DNA of 29,013 nucleotides from Blepharisma japonicum. Lineage: Eukaryota; Ciliophora; Heterotrichea; Heterotrichida; Blepharismidae. The stretch lies in assembly GCA_949751835.1 (NCBI GenBank), contig CATKHK010000177.1, positions 1 through 29,013 of the forward strand. The letters run 5' to 3'. The notes beneath the pieces are model-generated. The model saw nothing but the letters and a program-made list of their open reading frames with translations. It was not told where the DNA came from and did not search any database. Below are positions 19,544 through 29,013 of this stretch, in pieces (position 1 is the stretch's first letter; each line of letters begins with the position of its first letter). The position numbers and the translations under genes were made by a program.

Positions 19544-20667
19544 ATAATTATTATAATTTTATCTTATTATAGTTAAATTTTAGTTATATGCTTTGATTAT
19601 ACTAAAGCTAATTAAAATTAATTCAGTCTTTAAGATTCATAAGCATTTATTGGCTTGATTTTTAGTAATTAAAAGCTCATTTCTTGCATTTTTTTATATG
19701 TTTTTGCTTATTAAAATGAGAATATTTTTTGCAATTTTTATGTGATTTTTATTTCATGTCTTTAGTGTTGCTTAATTTTTAAATTTAATTTATAGTGTTT
19801 GCAATAAATATAATGTTCACTATAAGTTTTTATATTTATTTTACAAGTTTCACAATCTATAGATTCTGTGCATCTTTCTAATCATCTCAATTTTTGATAG
19901 CATAAAATGCCATTGCTTGGCATTTTCATGGCATAAAATGTTTTTAAGTGCTTGAAAAATACTTTTCATTGATTTATGTGCTCTTTGAAAAATATTTAAC
20001 TTTAATTTTTATTTTGCAAGTGTCTAAAACAACTTAATTTGAAAAAATATGTTACAAATTAGTCCATAAGAATACGAGAGCCATAGAATTTATTAAATCC
20101 AGAATTATCATAATTTTTAATTCAATAGATGCAAAATCAATCCTAAAAAAAATGTCTTTTAACTGTAGGAAAGCTAATAGAACTATTAATTTGACAGAGT
20201 TTATATAACAACTTTGATAAATTCATTTAAAAATATCCATTTTAAATATTAAAATTGAATAAATTGCTTTTAAGCTTGATCCAGATAATATAAGCAATTT
20301 ATTTATTAATTTTTTATGCTATTTGAATTTTAGAATAAGAAGAAGTCATTCACATAAGAAAATATTAGAAATATCCAGCAACTTACTTTAATTTTTCTAT
20401 CTATAAACTTGAGAGTAGTTTTAAACTTTACATTTCCAAGGAGTTTGATCTATCAATTATTCTATCAAAGAAGATAATTATTTTCAATAAATGCTTGCAC
20501 CCTAGCATATATAAATATTTATTGAGTTTTTATCTATTTAATCATTTTCATGCTTTTAATTTTATGAATTAAAGAGCATACTATCATATATAAATTTAGC
20601 TAGAAAGAAAATCATTTTATCATATCAGTGCAGTTTCCATTTATTCTGTTCTGACTAGTTAAAATAA
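19544..20667. other. 1.1-kb divergent intergenic region
   Basis: Lies between the starts of the B-box/Kelch gene (-) and the second Rab gene (+), so both promoters should be here. It is very AT-rich. On the minus strand a ~77-codon frame near 19760-19995 has cysteine and histidine pairs (CTESIDCETCK, EHYIYCKH), but it lacks a clear start and stops are as frequent as chance on either side. No RNA gene or repeat recognised. Confidence 0.4.
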
Positions 20668-21222
20668 ATGGAAAAGGAATAGTAATATCAAAGTAGCGAT
20701 CATGTTTTAAGAGTTGTCTTAATAGGAGACTCTGCTGTTGGCAAATCATGCATCACGCATCGATTTGCTGATAATACCTACAACACGAGCTACTTATCCA
20801 CTGTAGGGGCTGATTTTGTAAAAATCATATAGAAAATTTCAATCATTTGTCGAAACGACTTGAACATAAAACTTATAATTTGGGACACAGCTGGACAAGA
20901 AAGATTTAGAGACATTGCTCTCAGTTACTATAGCGGTGCTAATGGATTCATAATCGTATTTGATGTAACCGACGCAGAATCATTTCGTTCCCTTTCCAAT
21001 AGGATAAATGATATTGATAATCATGCCTCAGCAAGAAAATCAGTCATTATAGTAGGAAATAAAGCGGATTTAGAAGCAGCAAGAAAAGTCTCATTTGATG
21101 AAGCCAAGAATTTTGCTGAAGGAAATGGAATGGGATATATAGAGGTTTCAGCAGCAACAGGGCACAATATACATCAGGCCTTTGAGTTAATTATCAGAGA
21201 GATGATTTCTAAGCTAACTTAA
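20668..21222 (+). CDS. Rab-family small GTPase with two 15-nt introns
   Basis: Exons 20668-20681, 20697-20817 and 20833-21222 join to a 174-aa protein. It opens [23 protein letters not shown], a classical Rab start with an intact P-loop (GDSAVGKS). Switch I is [10 protein letters not shown], switch [22 protein letters not shown], the guanine-binding motifs GNKADL and EVSAAT. With both introns removed the spacing between ADF and WDTAGQ equals the Rab standard. All GTPase residues needed for nucleotide binding are present, including the Gln of DTAGQ. The C-terminus ends EMISKLT without cysteines, and the hypervariable tail is nearly absent, so it should lack the prenyl anchor of typical Rabs. 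This makes a soluble or partner-tethered role more likely. It is related to the more divergent GTPase at 595-1149. Confidence 0.93.
20682..20696 (+). other. 15-nt intron 1 of the Rab gene
   Basis: GTAATATCAAAGTAG. Unspliced, the frame meets TAG and TAA at once; spliced, it gives [15 protein letters not shown] as in canonical Rabs. Confidence 0.88.
20818..20832 (+). other. 15-nt intron 2 of the Rab gene
   Basis: GTAAAAATCATATAG. It carries an in-frame TAG. Removal joins VGADF to KISIICRN and gives exactly 16 residues between DF and WDTAGQ, the usual number. Confidence 0.9.
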
Positions 21223-21789
21223 GTTTGAATTGAGCATAGATATTATATTGTTCTCGTATTACAGGGTAAATGTAAAGAAAAGATTACCATATAGAATAAA
21301 CTTTATAAGTAAATTCAGTTTCAAAATGTCATAAAACTCAATTTTTTTCTTAGAATATTTCTTGAAAGTTCTATATATAAGCTAAATTAATTCAAATATA
21401 ATCGGAGTGTACAAACTTTCCTGGTTAAAAAAGAAATTAATAAATTTACCGTATAAGTCTATTTAGATTATTGACTTAAGATTATGAAAGATTAAACTGT
21501 AGATCAATATTTATTGGCAAGCCGCAATCACGTATCTCTCCAAATTTTAGGTTTAAATATCATTTTGATAAGTAATTATTCGTGCATTAATTCGGATAAA
21601 TTACTTTTGCCAAAAAATCCTGAAGAAATCGAAATCTGATATTATTATATTAAAATTCATTAACATTTTTACCAAATAAACTGTAAGGATAAAGACTTTT
21701 AACTTTAAATATAAGGAATGAAAGAGCTATAGAAGTTTTTTAAAGCAATCTCGAACGTTAATACGTAAGAATACCTAATTTATGGATCT
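21223..21789. other. Intergenic region between convergent genes
   Basis: AT-rich. A plus-strand frame near 21501-21660 is open for ~50 codons (contains ASRNHVSLQILGLN and LLLPKNPEEIEIW) between TAA codons. It has no recognisable family and no intact start. Nothing else is evident. Confidence 0.4.
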
Positions 21790-22918
21790 TGCTAATTGAT
21801 TTTTTATTCAAATCGAACTTAAGACATTCGTAAAAATGCCTTCCTCGTTAATGGATCTGATGCCAATATATATTCCTCCTTTATTATATGGCCAATATAC
21901 TTGATCATACCTTTGACCTATTTTTGAGTCTGCTATTCGCGTTACTTCCAATTTCGCTTGAATTTATCAGAATCTTTCTATTATTCTCTCCGAACTCATA
22001 AGGAATCGTTGAGAAAGAGTTATTCTCAATTGAGTATAATAAAAATTTCTGTTATTATGTCCAGAAATCAAATATTCCATTGCATATTATACTTGCATCA
22101 AAAATCAGCTCTTGGCATTGGAGTTAATTGAATTCATTGATTTTGATCCAAATCAAATCTGCTCGACAGGGTTAATTGACCATTTTATATTTCTTCCTCC
22201 AAAGCAATAGATGCTGTTATTGAAATAGATACATGATGATTCTATGCAAGGAGTTCCAGATGGTAACACTTCGACTCCACCATTTATATCAATTAGCACT
22301 GTGATCCGAGAAAATAAGCAACTACCAAAACAGAGCAAATTGCCATTTGGAGTTGAGTTATGCAAGTGCCTGTGTCTAGAAATTCTGGAGTCTGCAAGAC
22401 TTTAATTTCTTCTTGGTTTTCAGTTTCAGTGTTATAAATGTAAAAATTAGTGCTGTCATTCGAAGTCTTTTGTAATATTATAAAGAGATGTTTTTTGTTT
22501 GTAAGCCCATAAGACAATCTTGATAAGCTTGCATTAGCGATGGATTAAACAGACTCGAATTCTTCTGATATTCAGAACAAGTTACTCTAAAACCATTTCT
22601 AATTCTGGATTATTTGGTCTACTCAAAATCTCAGCTGTTTTATTTCTTAAGGTGTTGATCAAATTTAAATCACTTTCTGTTTCTTTGAGTTCGCTGAATT
22701 TTGAATTCTCTTTTGGAAGGAATTCAATAATTGTGCCCTGTTGTCTCTTCGCAAGTCTGCATAAGTATTAATTCAAGGTTATGAGCTCTATTAGGCAAGC
22801 TTATATGCTTTTCGATATGTGCTTCGCAAGATAAAGTCTCAGGAGAAGAGCATGTGCATGAATATCCAACCTCATTCATACACCCTAGCTCAAAGCATTT
22901 CTTTGCTATCATATACAT
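21790..22918 (-). pseudogene. Decayed B-box/Kelch gene without its coiled coil
   Basis: From ATG at 22918 the minus strand encodes the B-box-like finger with the same spacing as the intact gene (CFELGC, YSCTC, SCEAHIEKH, AHNLELI). Almost at once the frame is lost and the whole 28-residue repeat region is missing. Fragments follow in changing frames: LMQAYQDC, IYNTETENQEEIKVLQTPEF, TPNGNLLCFGS, EVLPSGTPC, IYFNNSIYCFGG, ENNSFSTIPYEFGENN and the end FDLNKKSISKI near 21790. It is an old duplicate of a B-box/Kelch gene; its C-terminus is closer to the partial gene at the left window edge than to 17444-19543. Confidence 0.85.
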
Positions 22919-23002
22919 AATTATTAGATAGATGGCTTTTAAATCTATTTGCATTCTAGAAATTATGATTTTTAAACTAATTTAAATATATTGCTAAAAA
23001 TG

Positions 23003-24600
23003 TTATTGCTCCAATGCTCAAAAGGATTATATCTTCATGCAACAACTATCAATCAGTCTATAATAATTAATAAGAAAGCGATGAGTAACTCCTGTACTTG
23101 TCTAATTAACTGCATAGCATCCGCATAACGTGGAGAGAAGAACCCTGCTAAAAATTTCTTGATCGAAGGCACTATCAGAGGAAAATGCTACAGATTGGAC
23201 ATCTGCAACCAAAAATCACCCAAAGTGATTATTTTTCGAAAATTTGCATTTAAAATCAATGCTTATGAAACCAATGAACATTTAAAAAGCCTAAAATATC
23301 GTCAAAAATTATTGGAATTAACAAGATGATTTAAGTTGAGTAATTCAGCGGGAGAGAATTGTTAATTTCAAACGGTAGATCTATTAATAATATTCTATAG
23401 ACGTTTGCAGCCCTAGCTTTGGCTAAATAAGTGTATGGCTATATAAACTATATTGATCAATGATATAATTTTTAAAATTAATAGCCAAAGAGTAATAAAA
23501 GAGAACTATGCATTAAGCCACTTATTTTAAACTAGCTGCTCTAATGTTTTTTCTTTCAAATTAAACTTGAAGTATTTAATGTCACCACCGCAACAATGTG
23601 CAATGTTTATTGCTCCTTTGTTGTATATGACATATATTTGATTAAAATTATCACGTATTATTGAATCTCCAATCCTTCTCCAGACAGAGTCATTTGAAAC
23701 TTCACTTTCATAAATTGATCCATTTCAACATTCAATTAAATATAATCTCTCTGAATTTATTAGGATTTTTCTTTTCCCATTGGCAAAATCATAAGGAATT
23801 GTCACGAAAGTGTTGCTAACAATTGAATATCGCAAAAGATTTTTATTATTCTTTCCAGAAATCAAAATATTTTCATTAAATATTATATTCATGCAGCCAA
23901 AATCAGCTTGCGGCAGTGGCTTTAACTTAATCCATTGCTTTTCATATAAATCAAATCTCTCTGATAGAGTTAAAGCATTCTTGCTGCATCCTCCAAAGCA
24001 ATAAACACTATTATTTAAATAGATAGATGATGAAGATCAACATGGAGTTCCAGATGGCAGATGTTGAATTTTATAATTTTCGTCAATTATTAAGCAAATG
24101 CCAGAAATATCACGATTGCCAAAACAAAATAAATTGTCGAAAGGCAGTAGAGCTATACATGTGCCAAAGTCTAATGTTTCAGGAGTCTCTAGCACTCTGA
24201 CTTCTCTACTTTCTCTTTCTGTATCATAAATAAGCAAATTAGTTTTGTTATTAACTTTTTGAATACTATAAAGTGATGTTTTTTGACGGTAAGTCCGGTT
24301 ATAATCTTGATATGCTTGCTGAATAGGTGGGTCGTTAATACAGGTATGGCTTTGATAGACTGAGCAATTTTTCCTAAATTCTTTTTCTAATTCTGGGTCA
24401 TTTGGTTTATTTAAAATGTCTAATCTATTGTCTCTTAATTCTTGAAGTAGATTTTGAGGGTTTATAAGCTTATTGATTTTTTTGAAATCTTTATTTATAT
24501 CGATTATTTGAGAATTAATTTGATCCATCTCATTTTCCATTTTTGAGTTTATTTCTTCTTTTAATTTTTCGATATTTTTGCAGCTTTTTTTATTCTCATT
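23003..24600. repeat. Segmental duplication, copy 2
   Basis: Counterpart of 16828-18514. It holds the 3' flank, the Kelch domain and the linker of the kinase gene. Similarity ends at 24600, where the kinase-specific coil begins. The flank (23003-23526) has no gene of its own; relative to copy 1 it has a short insertion in the ATAGCATCCGCATAACGTGG stretch and lacks 99 bases after 23224. Confidence 0.85.
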
Positions 24601-25587
24601 TATTATTCCGTTTAAGCGAGCTATTTCTGCTCTAAGTCACTCAATTTCATTTTTTTGAACCATGTTCTCTTTTCTATATTCAAATAACTCCTTTTCAAGC
24701 CGTTCATTTTTTTCCCTTTCGTTTTTGAGTTGAATTTGGCAAATAGTTGCATTCATTGTAGATGTTTGTGGAATTTTAATGCCTAAGCTTAAAGTTTTGT
24801 TGACTATAAACTCATGAGCTAAGATATTAAGTATTGTTGGCCTTTCTGCTCTCTTCTTTTTTAAGCACCTATCAATGAAATCTCTTAGTTCATCTGAGTA
24901 TTCACTTCTTATTGGCACATGAGGATCATATTTTATTTTATTCACATTATCGCCAAAAGGATGTTCAAGGTTGCAGAGATAATATAAAATGCAGCCGACG
25001 GCCCAAACATCACTTTCTTTGGCTTGAGTGCCTCCACTATGAGATCTAGGAGACTGGTAAGCAGAAACCCCTTGAATTGTTTTTGTCGGCAAAGAGCGAG
25101 AAATGCCAAAGTCAGCTATTTTGATGTCTTTGTTTTCGTCTAAAAGGATATTTTGTGGATGAAGATCTCGATGAATAAATCCGTTGTAGTGCAAAGACTC
25201 GAGCCCAAAGCAGATCTGGATAAAATATTTTCAGATTTCGTCTTCTTTAAAGAGTTCATGAATGTGAATCTTGTCAGCTATGGCTGTAAGAAGGTCGCCA
25301 TTTCCACAATAATCTATGACCATAAAGAAAGTATTGCCACTCACAAAAAAGCTATCTAAGCGAAGCTTATATGGATTGGCCCATGAAAGTACTTGAATCT
25401 CAGTTTCAATGTCCTTCCAGCTTGACCCTTTGATAGCTCTGATGACAGCCTTCATTGCATAAATTTTTTGATTGCCTGAATACAAATTACTTCTCTTTAT
25501 GACTCTATAAATAGTTCCATATCCTCCAAAGTTAAGATGATCCTTAACTTCAAAAACATTTGTTAGCTCTTCAGGAAAAAGTGACAT
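23527..25587 (-). CDS. Protein kinase / coiled-coil / Kelch fusion protein
   Basis: A 2,061-base frame encodes 686 aa, with TGA codons (25231, 24637, 24037 and others) read as Trp. Residues ~13-275 are a Ser/Thr kinase domain: FGGYGTIYRV glycine loop, AMK with Lys46, HRDLHPQN (139-146), ADFGIS (158-163), SDVWAVGCILYYL, and ERPTILNILAHEF near the end. The catalytic Asp141 and DFG are kept. The Lys two after it in HRDLK is His143, and the APE motif reads SPR. Residues ~295-390 are charged coiled coil (NEREKNERLEKELFEYRKEN). From ~405 the Kelch domain follows (YDTERESREVRVLETPE, LPFDNLFCFGN, IYLNNSVYCFGG, FNLKEKTLEQLV). From residue ~330 onward it is nearly the B-box protein at 17444-19543. A kinase directed to targets by its propeller is the inferred role. 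Confidence 0.88.
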
Positions 25588-25934
25588 CGCTATATTATAA
25601 TTATCTACCGAAATAATGATTCAGAATAATTGCATAAATATTAGGTTTGAGAGCTATTAAACGAATGATTATTGTATTACTATTGTATTACTTAAGCTAT
25701 AAATTATTGTAGCAACAAATATGAAGGTAAAAAGATCTTTTAAGTCTTATAGTTTAAAGGTAAAAATGGTTCAATTTTGACTCCAAATTCTTTAAGTTCA
25801 ATAGATTTGTGATTGAACCTGCCTTTATGAATAAGCTGAGAGCTGAAGAATATTTAATTTTAAAATAACCTTTAAAGCAATGTAAAACTGAATTTTAGAT
25901 TAACAAAAAAACAATTTTTATCTCCAATAGTAGA
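25588..25934. other. Divergent intergenic region
   Basis: About 350 AT-rich bases between the kinase/Kelch gene start (-) and the coiled-coil gene (+). The direct repeat ATTGTATTACT-ATTGTATTACT occurs near 25671-25692. No other element seen. Confidence 0.45.
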
Positions 25935-27883
25935 ATGGGCTGTGCTTTAAATTGTATTTGATAATATCAGACTTCAACACGTCAAGTGTTAAAATCGATT
26001 TCAGAAGAGTCATATGGTCACTAAGTTCAGCTGTAGCTGAGAAAAATGCAAGATTCTTTGATTACTTTATCTCTAGAAAACCTTAAAAATATCCTCGGAA
26101 AATGTAGAACCGTCCCGACCAATATTGCAAAAGCACTAAAAGTGATTAACAAAGCAGGATCAGCCCAAAGAAGCCTGCCTTAGAAAATAGAATATCTTTA
26201 ATCCTTGGAAAATATAAAAGACAGAGCAATAAATCTTGCTGTGGATCAACACGAAGTGCAGCATTATCTAAAAGACCTCATTTTGAACTCAGAAAGATGT
26301 GCAGTAATGCTGGAGAGATGGCGCGGACAAGGACTAATTACTCTGTTGAGGAAAAAAGCAGATTTACTTGAAGGCGATCTCAATAAAAGAAAGTTGAAAG
26401 ACGCATATTTCTTAGCGTCTGATTTGGAAAAACTTAAAGAAAAATCTATAATAGAAGCTGATAATTTAAAAAGCAAATTAAGTGCTGCTACTAATGAAAA
26501 TTTAGATTTAAAATCAGAAACTCAAAGATTGAGTCTAAAATGTAGTGATTTAGAGAAAAGGCTTAGCTGAAACTGTCAGAAGTTCAAGTTTGCAAATGAA
26601 AATTGAAGAACTCAACAATCGAATAAACGGTTTAGAGAGTAAAGGAAAAGATTTAAGTGATAAAAATAATAATCTCAAAAAAAGTGCAGTCACTTGAAGA
26701 GCAAATACGCATTTCTAAAGAGGAAAATTCAATACTTCAATCAAAATTTTTAGAGCTCCTCTCAGAACAGAAGAAATTAGAGGAAAAATTGTTAGATTCA
26801 TCAAAAGAAATTGAATATTATATATTGCAAGCAGCACAACTTGATGCAAAAGTAAAAGAATTGCAAGGCAGCTTGGTATTATCGGAGGAGGACAATCAAT
26901 TTTTTGAAGGACGCATAGTGAAGCTGAAAGAAGAGATAAAAGAAAAAGATTCTCAGATTGATCAGCTAAATAATGGAAATAAAACACTTGAAAAGGAAAT
27001 TTCGGCTGTGAAACTTCTTCTTGAATATGAAATTCAGTCAAACAAAATCTTAACAGAGGAAAATCGATTTTTTGAAGGGTGCATAAAGAAAATGAATGAA
27101 GAGATAAAAGAAAAGATTCTCAAATTGATCAGCTAAATAATGGAAATAAAGCACTTGAAAAGGAAATTTCAGCTGTGAAACTTCTTCTTGAAAATGAAAT
27201 TCAGCCGAACAAAATCTTAACAGAGAACAATCGAATTTTTGAAGAATGCACAAAGAAGCTGAATGAAGAGATAAAGGAAAAAGAGTCTCAGATTGATCAG
27301 TTAAATAGCGGAAAAAAAGTATTGAAAAGATAATTTCGGATATAAGATTTCTTCTTGAAATGAAATTCAGTCACACAAAACCTTAACAAAGGCAAATGAA
27401 TTTAAACACCAAGAAGAGATTGACAAAGTTGCCCAATACTTTGAGAAAGTCAAGGACTCTGAGCTGCAGAGCTGTAAGAAAGTCTTCTAAAAAGAAAAGA
27501 TTTCAATCATCGGAAAATTCAGCATTGTTGTTGCTGCAATCAAAAATGTAAATGGAGTCAAAAACTCTGTTTTTCGCCAACTAAAAGCTGATATGAATGC
27601 CATTAGAGACAACTTACTGCAAGTTCAAGATTTTGTCAATGATTTTCTCACAAAAGAAATGAAAAATCTAATCGATCAAATAGAATATATGAACTCGAAA
27701 AACAAAATTGATACTGATTGGTATGCTAATCAAAACAAATTAAAGTTTGAATCTGCAGCTGAAGAGATCAAGGAAAATTTATTGAGCTTTGAAGAGCAAT
27801 GAGCTGAAGGTCTTAAAGAGTATCGCAATATGGGAAAATATGAGCTTGAGTCATTCGAAAAAAAAGAAAAATGCTTTAGCTAG
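25935..27883 (+). pseudogene. Coiled-coil protein with a helical-bundle-like N-terminus, frameshifted
   Basis: Coding is clear but split over frames. It may start MGCALN (an acylation-like N-terminus) at 25935. After an early change come WSLSSAVAEKNARFFD, then SLENLKNILGKCRTVPTNI and AKALKVINKAGSAQ, a break near 26186-26205, and an intact run ENIKDRAINLAVDQ ... YLKDLILNSERCAVMLERWR to ~26560. The pattern (L...C..LLERW...G......L..K.DLLEGDLNKR) recalls four-helix bundles such as the plant MCAfunc or MLKL-type domains; this is inference. A long coiled coil follows with three ~56-residue repeats. An intact C-terminal helical part runs from ~27505 to TAG at 27881 (contains VAAIKNVNGVKNSVFRQLKA and FEEQ-Trp-AEGLKEY with TGA as Trp). 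Breaks near 26560, 26680, 27110, 27325 and 27358 mostly sit in A runs, so decay or uncorrected homopolymer errors are both possible. Confidence 0.7.
26880..27385 (+). repeat. Three 168-base repeats in the coiled-coil gene
   Basis: TTTTTGAAG recurs ending at about 26908, 27076 and 27243, a period of 168 bases (167 where one A is missing). Each unit encodes about 56 residues with KLKEEIKEKDSQIDQLNNGN and LEKEISAVKLLLE. The frame is kept in unit 1 and lost in units 2 and 3 by single-base losses in A runs. Confidence 0.85.
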
Positions 27884-28090
27884 ATGTTTAACATTAGCTG
27901 TAGCTTTATTCTAGTAAATTAAAATCTATTGCTAAAGATATGCATGACAATTATAATTTATAAAAAAAAATAATCATATTATAAATGTCTTTAATAATGA
28001 GAGCTATAAACAAGAATCATTTAATTGAATACCAAATAATGAAACTTTTGAATGGGTTTTGAAAACGAAATTAACCAGCGTATCTTAATC
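27884..28090. other. Convergent intergenic spacer
   Basis: AT-rich, with a run of A near 27962. Nothing else recognised between the two coiled-coil genes. Confidence 0.35.
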
Positions 28091-28888
28091 CTAAACAAAT
28101 CTTTTTTTTGTATCATCTTTCTCAATATCATTATCCTTTCTTATGGTTCTTTTTAAGATTTTATGAACAACCAAGGTTAAATTGTCTATACTGTCATCTA
28201 TAGTGTGATCATATTCAATCTCTTCAAAATCGAATAATTTTTCTTTTATAATTTCTATTTTATTTTTTCTGTTTTTGATTTTCCACGTTCTGCTAACAAT
28301 TCATTGCTTAAATCTTCAATAATCTCTTTTAAAAAAAGTTTTCTTCTGAACTGAGATTGCAATGATTCATATTTTTAGTCAAATCCTCTGAATAATAATG
28401 CGTGCTTTCTATCATATTGAATGTTTTTATTTTTTTATTGGAAGGTTTTGACTTTCAGATGATTCTTCTGCTAGTTGAATGTTTAATCATTAAATTTTTT
28501 TCTTAATCTCTCATTTTCTATTGCTTTTGCTTCAAGTTCACTAATTCGATCTTTAATTTTTTATTTTATAGATTGATTTTTAGTTAAGAGACTAATCTTT
28601 TTCTCTTTAGCCTGCTCAACACCAGTTTTTAATTCTTTTAAATTATCCTTCAGATTAGAATTTTCTTGAGCTATTTGGTTATTTTCTTTTTCAAGTACTT
28701 TATTTTTTTGAGAAAGGATAAAACTCAATCTCAGCACACAGTTTTGTATTGTGGAATATATTTATCTGCTCTATAAGTTGTGTTTTATTATTTTCAAGAC
28801 TTTGGACTTCCTTTAAACAAAAATAGAAGAGGATGAATGGAAAATTAAGCTCGCAAACAGTTGAAAAATCGATTTTAAGACCATTCAT
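28091..28888 (-). pseudogene. Second coiled-coil protein gene, frameshifted
   Basis: The minus strand from ATG 28888 reads MNGLKIDFSTVCELNF and KEVQSLENNKTQLIEQINIF, then stops at TAA after PFSKK. In another frame it goes on as KVLEKENNQIAQENSNLKDN, KISLLTKNQSIK, a TAA, and KIKDRISELEAKAIENERLR. Further frame changes (at a T7 run and an A6 run) join IESTHYYSEDLTKNMNHC, LKEIIEDLSNELLAERGKSK and KIEIIKEKLFDFEEIEYD to the end KDDTKKRFV at TAG 28091-28093. It is a heptad-rich coiled coil with an acidic C-terminus. It converges on the other frameshifted coiled-coil gene and shows the same homopolymer-type damage. The family is unknown. Confidence 0.6.
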
Positions 28889-29013
28889 TACCTAATGAGA
28901 TGAAAAATCTGAAAGAACCTCTATCTAATAATCGTAGAAATCCACTTATGACTGTTCTATAACCCTCAAACTCTTTTTATATCATCCAGACTTAATAGAT
29001 AGAGTTTACAGTG
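28889..29013. other. Right window edge
   Basis: The last 125 bases lie upstream of the minus-strand coiled-coil gene. No feature can be supported; the open frames are short. Confidence 0.3.

Noticed and set aside
19610-20330. A very long minus-strand protein if all stop codons are ignored
   Set aside because: Stops occur at or above the chance rate throughout, and composition is that expected from AT-rich noncoding DNA.
26264-27041. Minus-strand open frames at 26264-26476 and 26715-27041
   Set aside because: They are antisense to clear coiled-coil coding sequence on the plus strand.
25935-27883. TAA and TAG might also encode Gln, as in Condylostoma, because coding-like frames run through them here and at 13698-13703
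   Set aside because: About 2,900 codons of intact genes in the window contain no in-frame TAA or TAG outside introns, although Gln is frequent. Most of the apparent cases disappear if one-base frame changes are allowed, and their frequency equals chance for this base composition. The double TAA in the LSM14-like relic remains unexplained but is better taken as decay.

Overview
The window reads as nuclear DNA of a heterotrich ciliate, most likely the macronuclear genome of a Blepharisma-like species. Three things in the sequence point there. (1) TGA is read as tryptophan inside almost every gene: the intact genes stay open through TGA, and in two near-identical tandem genes one copy has TGA where the other has TGG. 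TAA and TAG act as stops. (2) Two Rab-type GTPase genes become perfect family members only after removing introns of exactly 15 nt (GT...TAG). Such tiny introns are known from heterotrichs. (3) The DNA is AT-rich with short leaders and short 3' flanks. The genus is inferred; no rRNA gene is present to confirm it.

Layout: 1-281 is the broken end of a Kelch-type gene. 595-1149 is a Rab-like GTPase. 1456-3438 holds two tandem Kelch-like genes. 3550-5055 has only unassignable ORF pieces. 5056-5802 (-) is a cyclin-like gene. 6209-8340 carries two decayed genes (kinase-Kelch, and a small Kelch-like gene), followed by the intact small Kelch-like gene at 8473-9285. 10303-11418 encodes a MAPK-like protein whose catalytic motifs are lost. 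11585-11872 is a broken cysteine-rich fragment. 12098-13216 is another Kelch-type gene. 13539-14714 (-) has frameshifted LSM14/Scd6-like and FYRN/FYRC genes, then a zinc-finger/F-box-like gene at 14836-15861 (-). 16130-16800 holds fragments of the F-box-like and Kelch genes. 17444-19543 (-) is a B-box/coiled-coil/Kelch gene. 20668-21222 is a second Rab with two 15-nt introns. 21790-22918 (-) is a decayed B-box/Kelch copy. 23527-25587 (-) is a kinase/coiled-coil/Kelch gene. 25935-27883 (+) and 28091-28888 (-) are two convergent, frameshifted coiled-coil genes.

The dominant theme is one expanded family with a shared C-terminal Kelch/beta-propeller-like domain of about 270-300 residues. It is attached to different front ends: a B-box-like zinc finger plus 28-residue coiled-coil repeats, a Ser/Thr kinase, a disordered leader, or nothing. 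About five copies are intact (296, 299, 270, 372, 699 and 686 aa products, counting the two tandem genes separately gives six) and at least five more are decaying. A 1.6-1.7 kb block containing the linker, the Kelch domain and about 0.6 kb of downstream DNA is shared by the B-box gene and the kinase gene, and similarity stops abruptly where the front ends begin. This looks like domain swapping by segmental duplication. With Rab GTPases, a cyclin-like protein and a dead MAPK nearby the content suggests regulatory/signalling genes, but no common pathway can be proven from the sequence.
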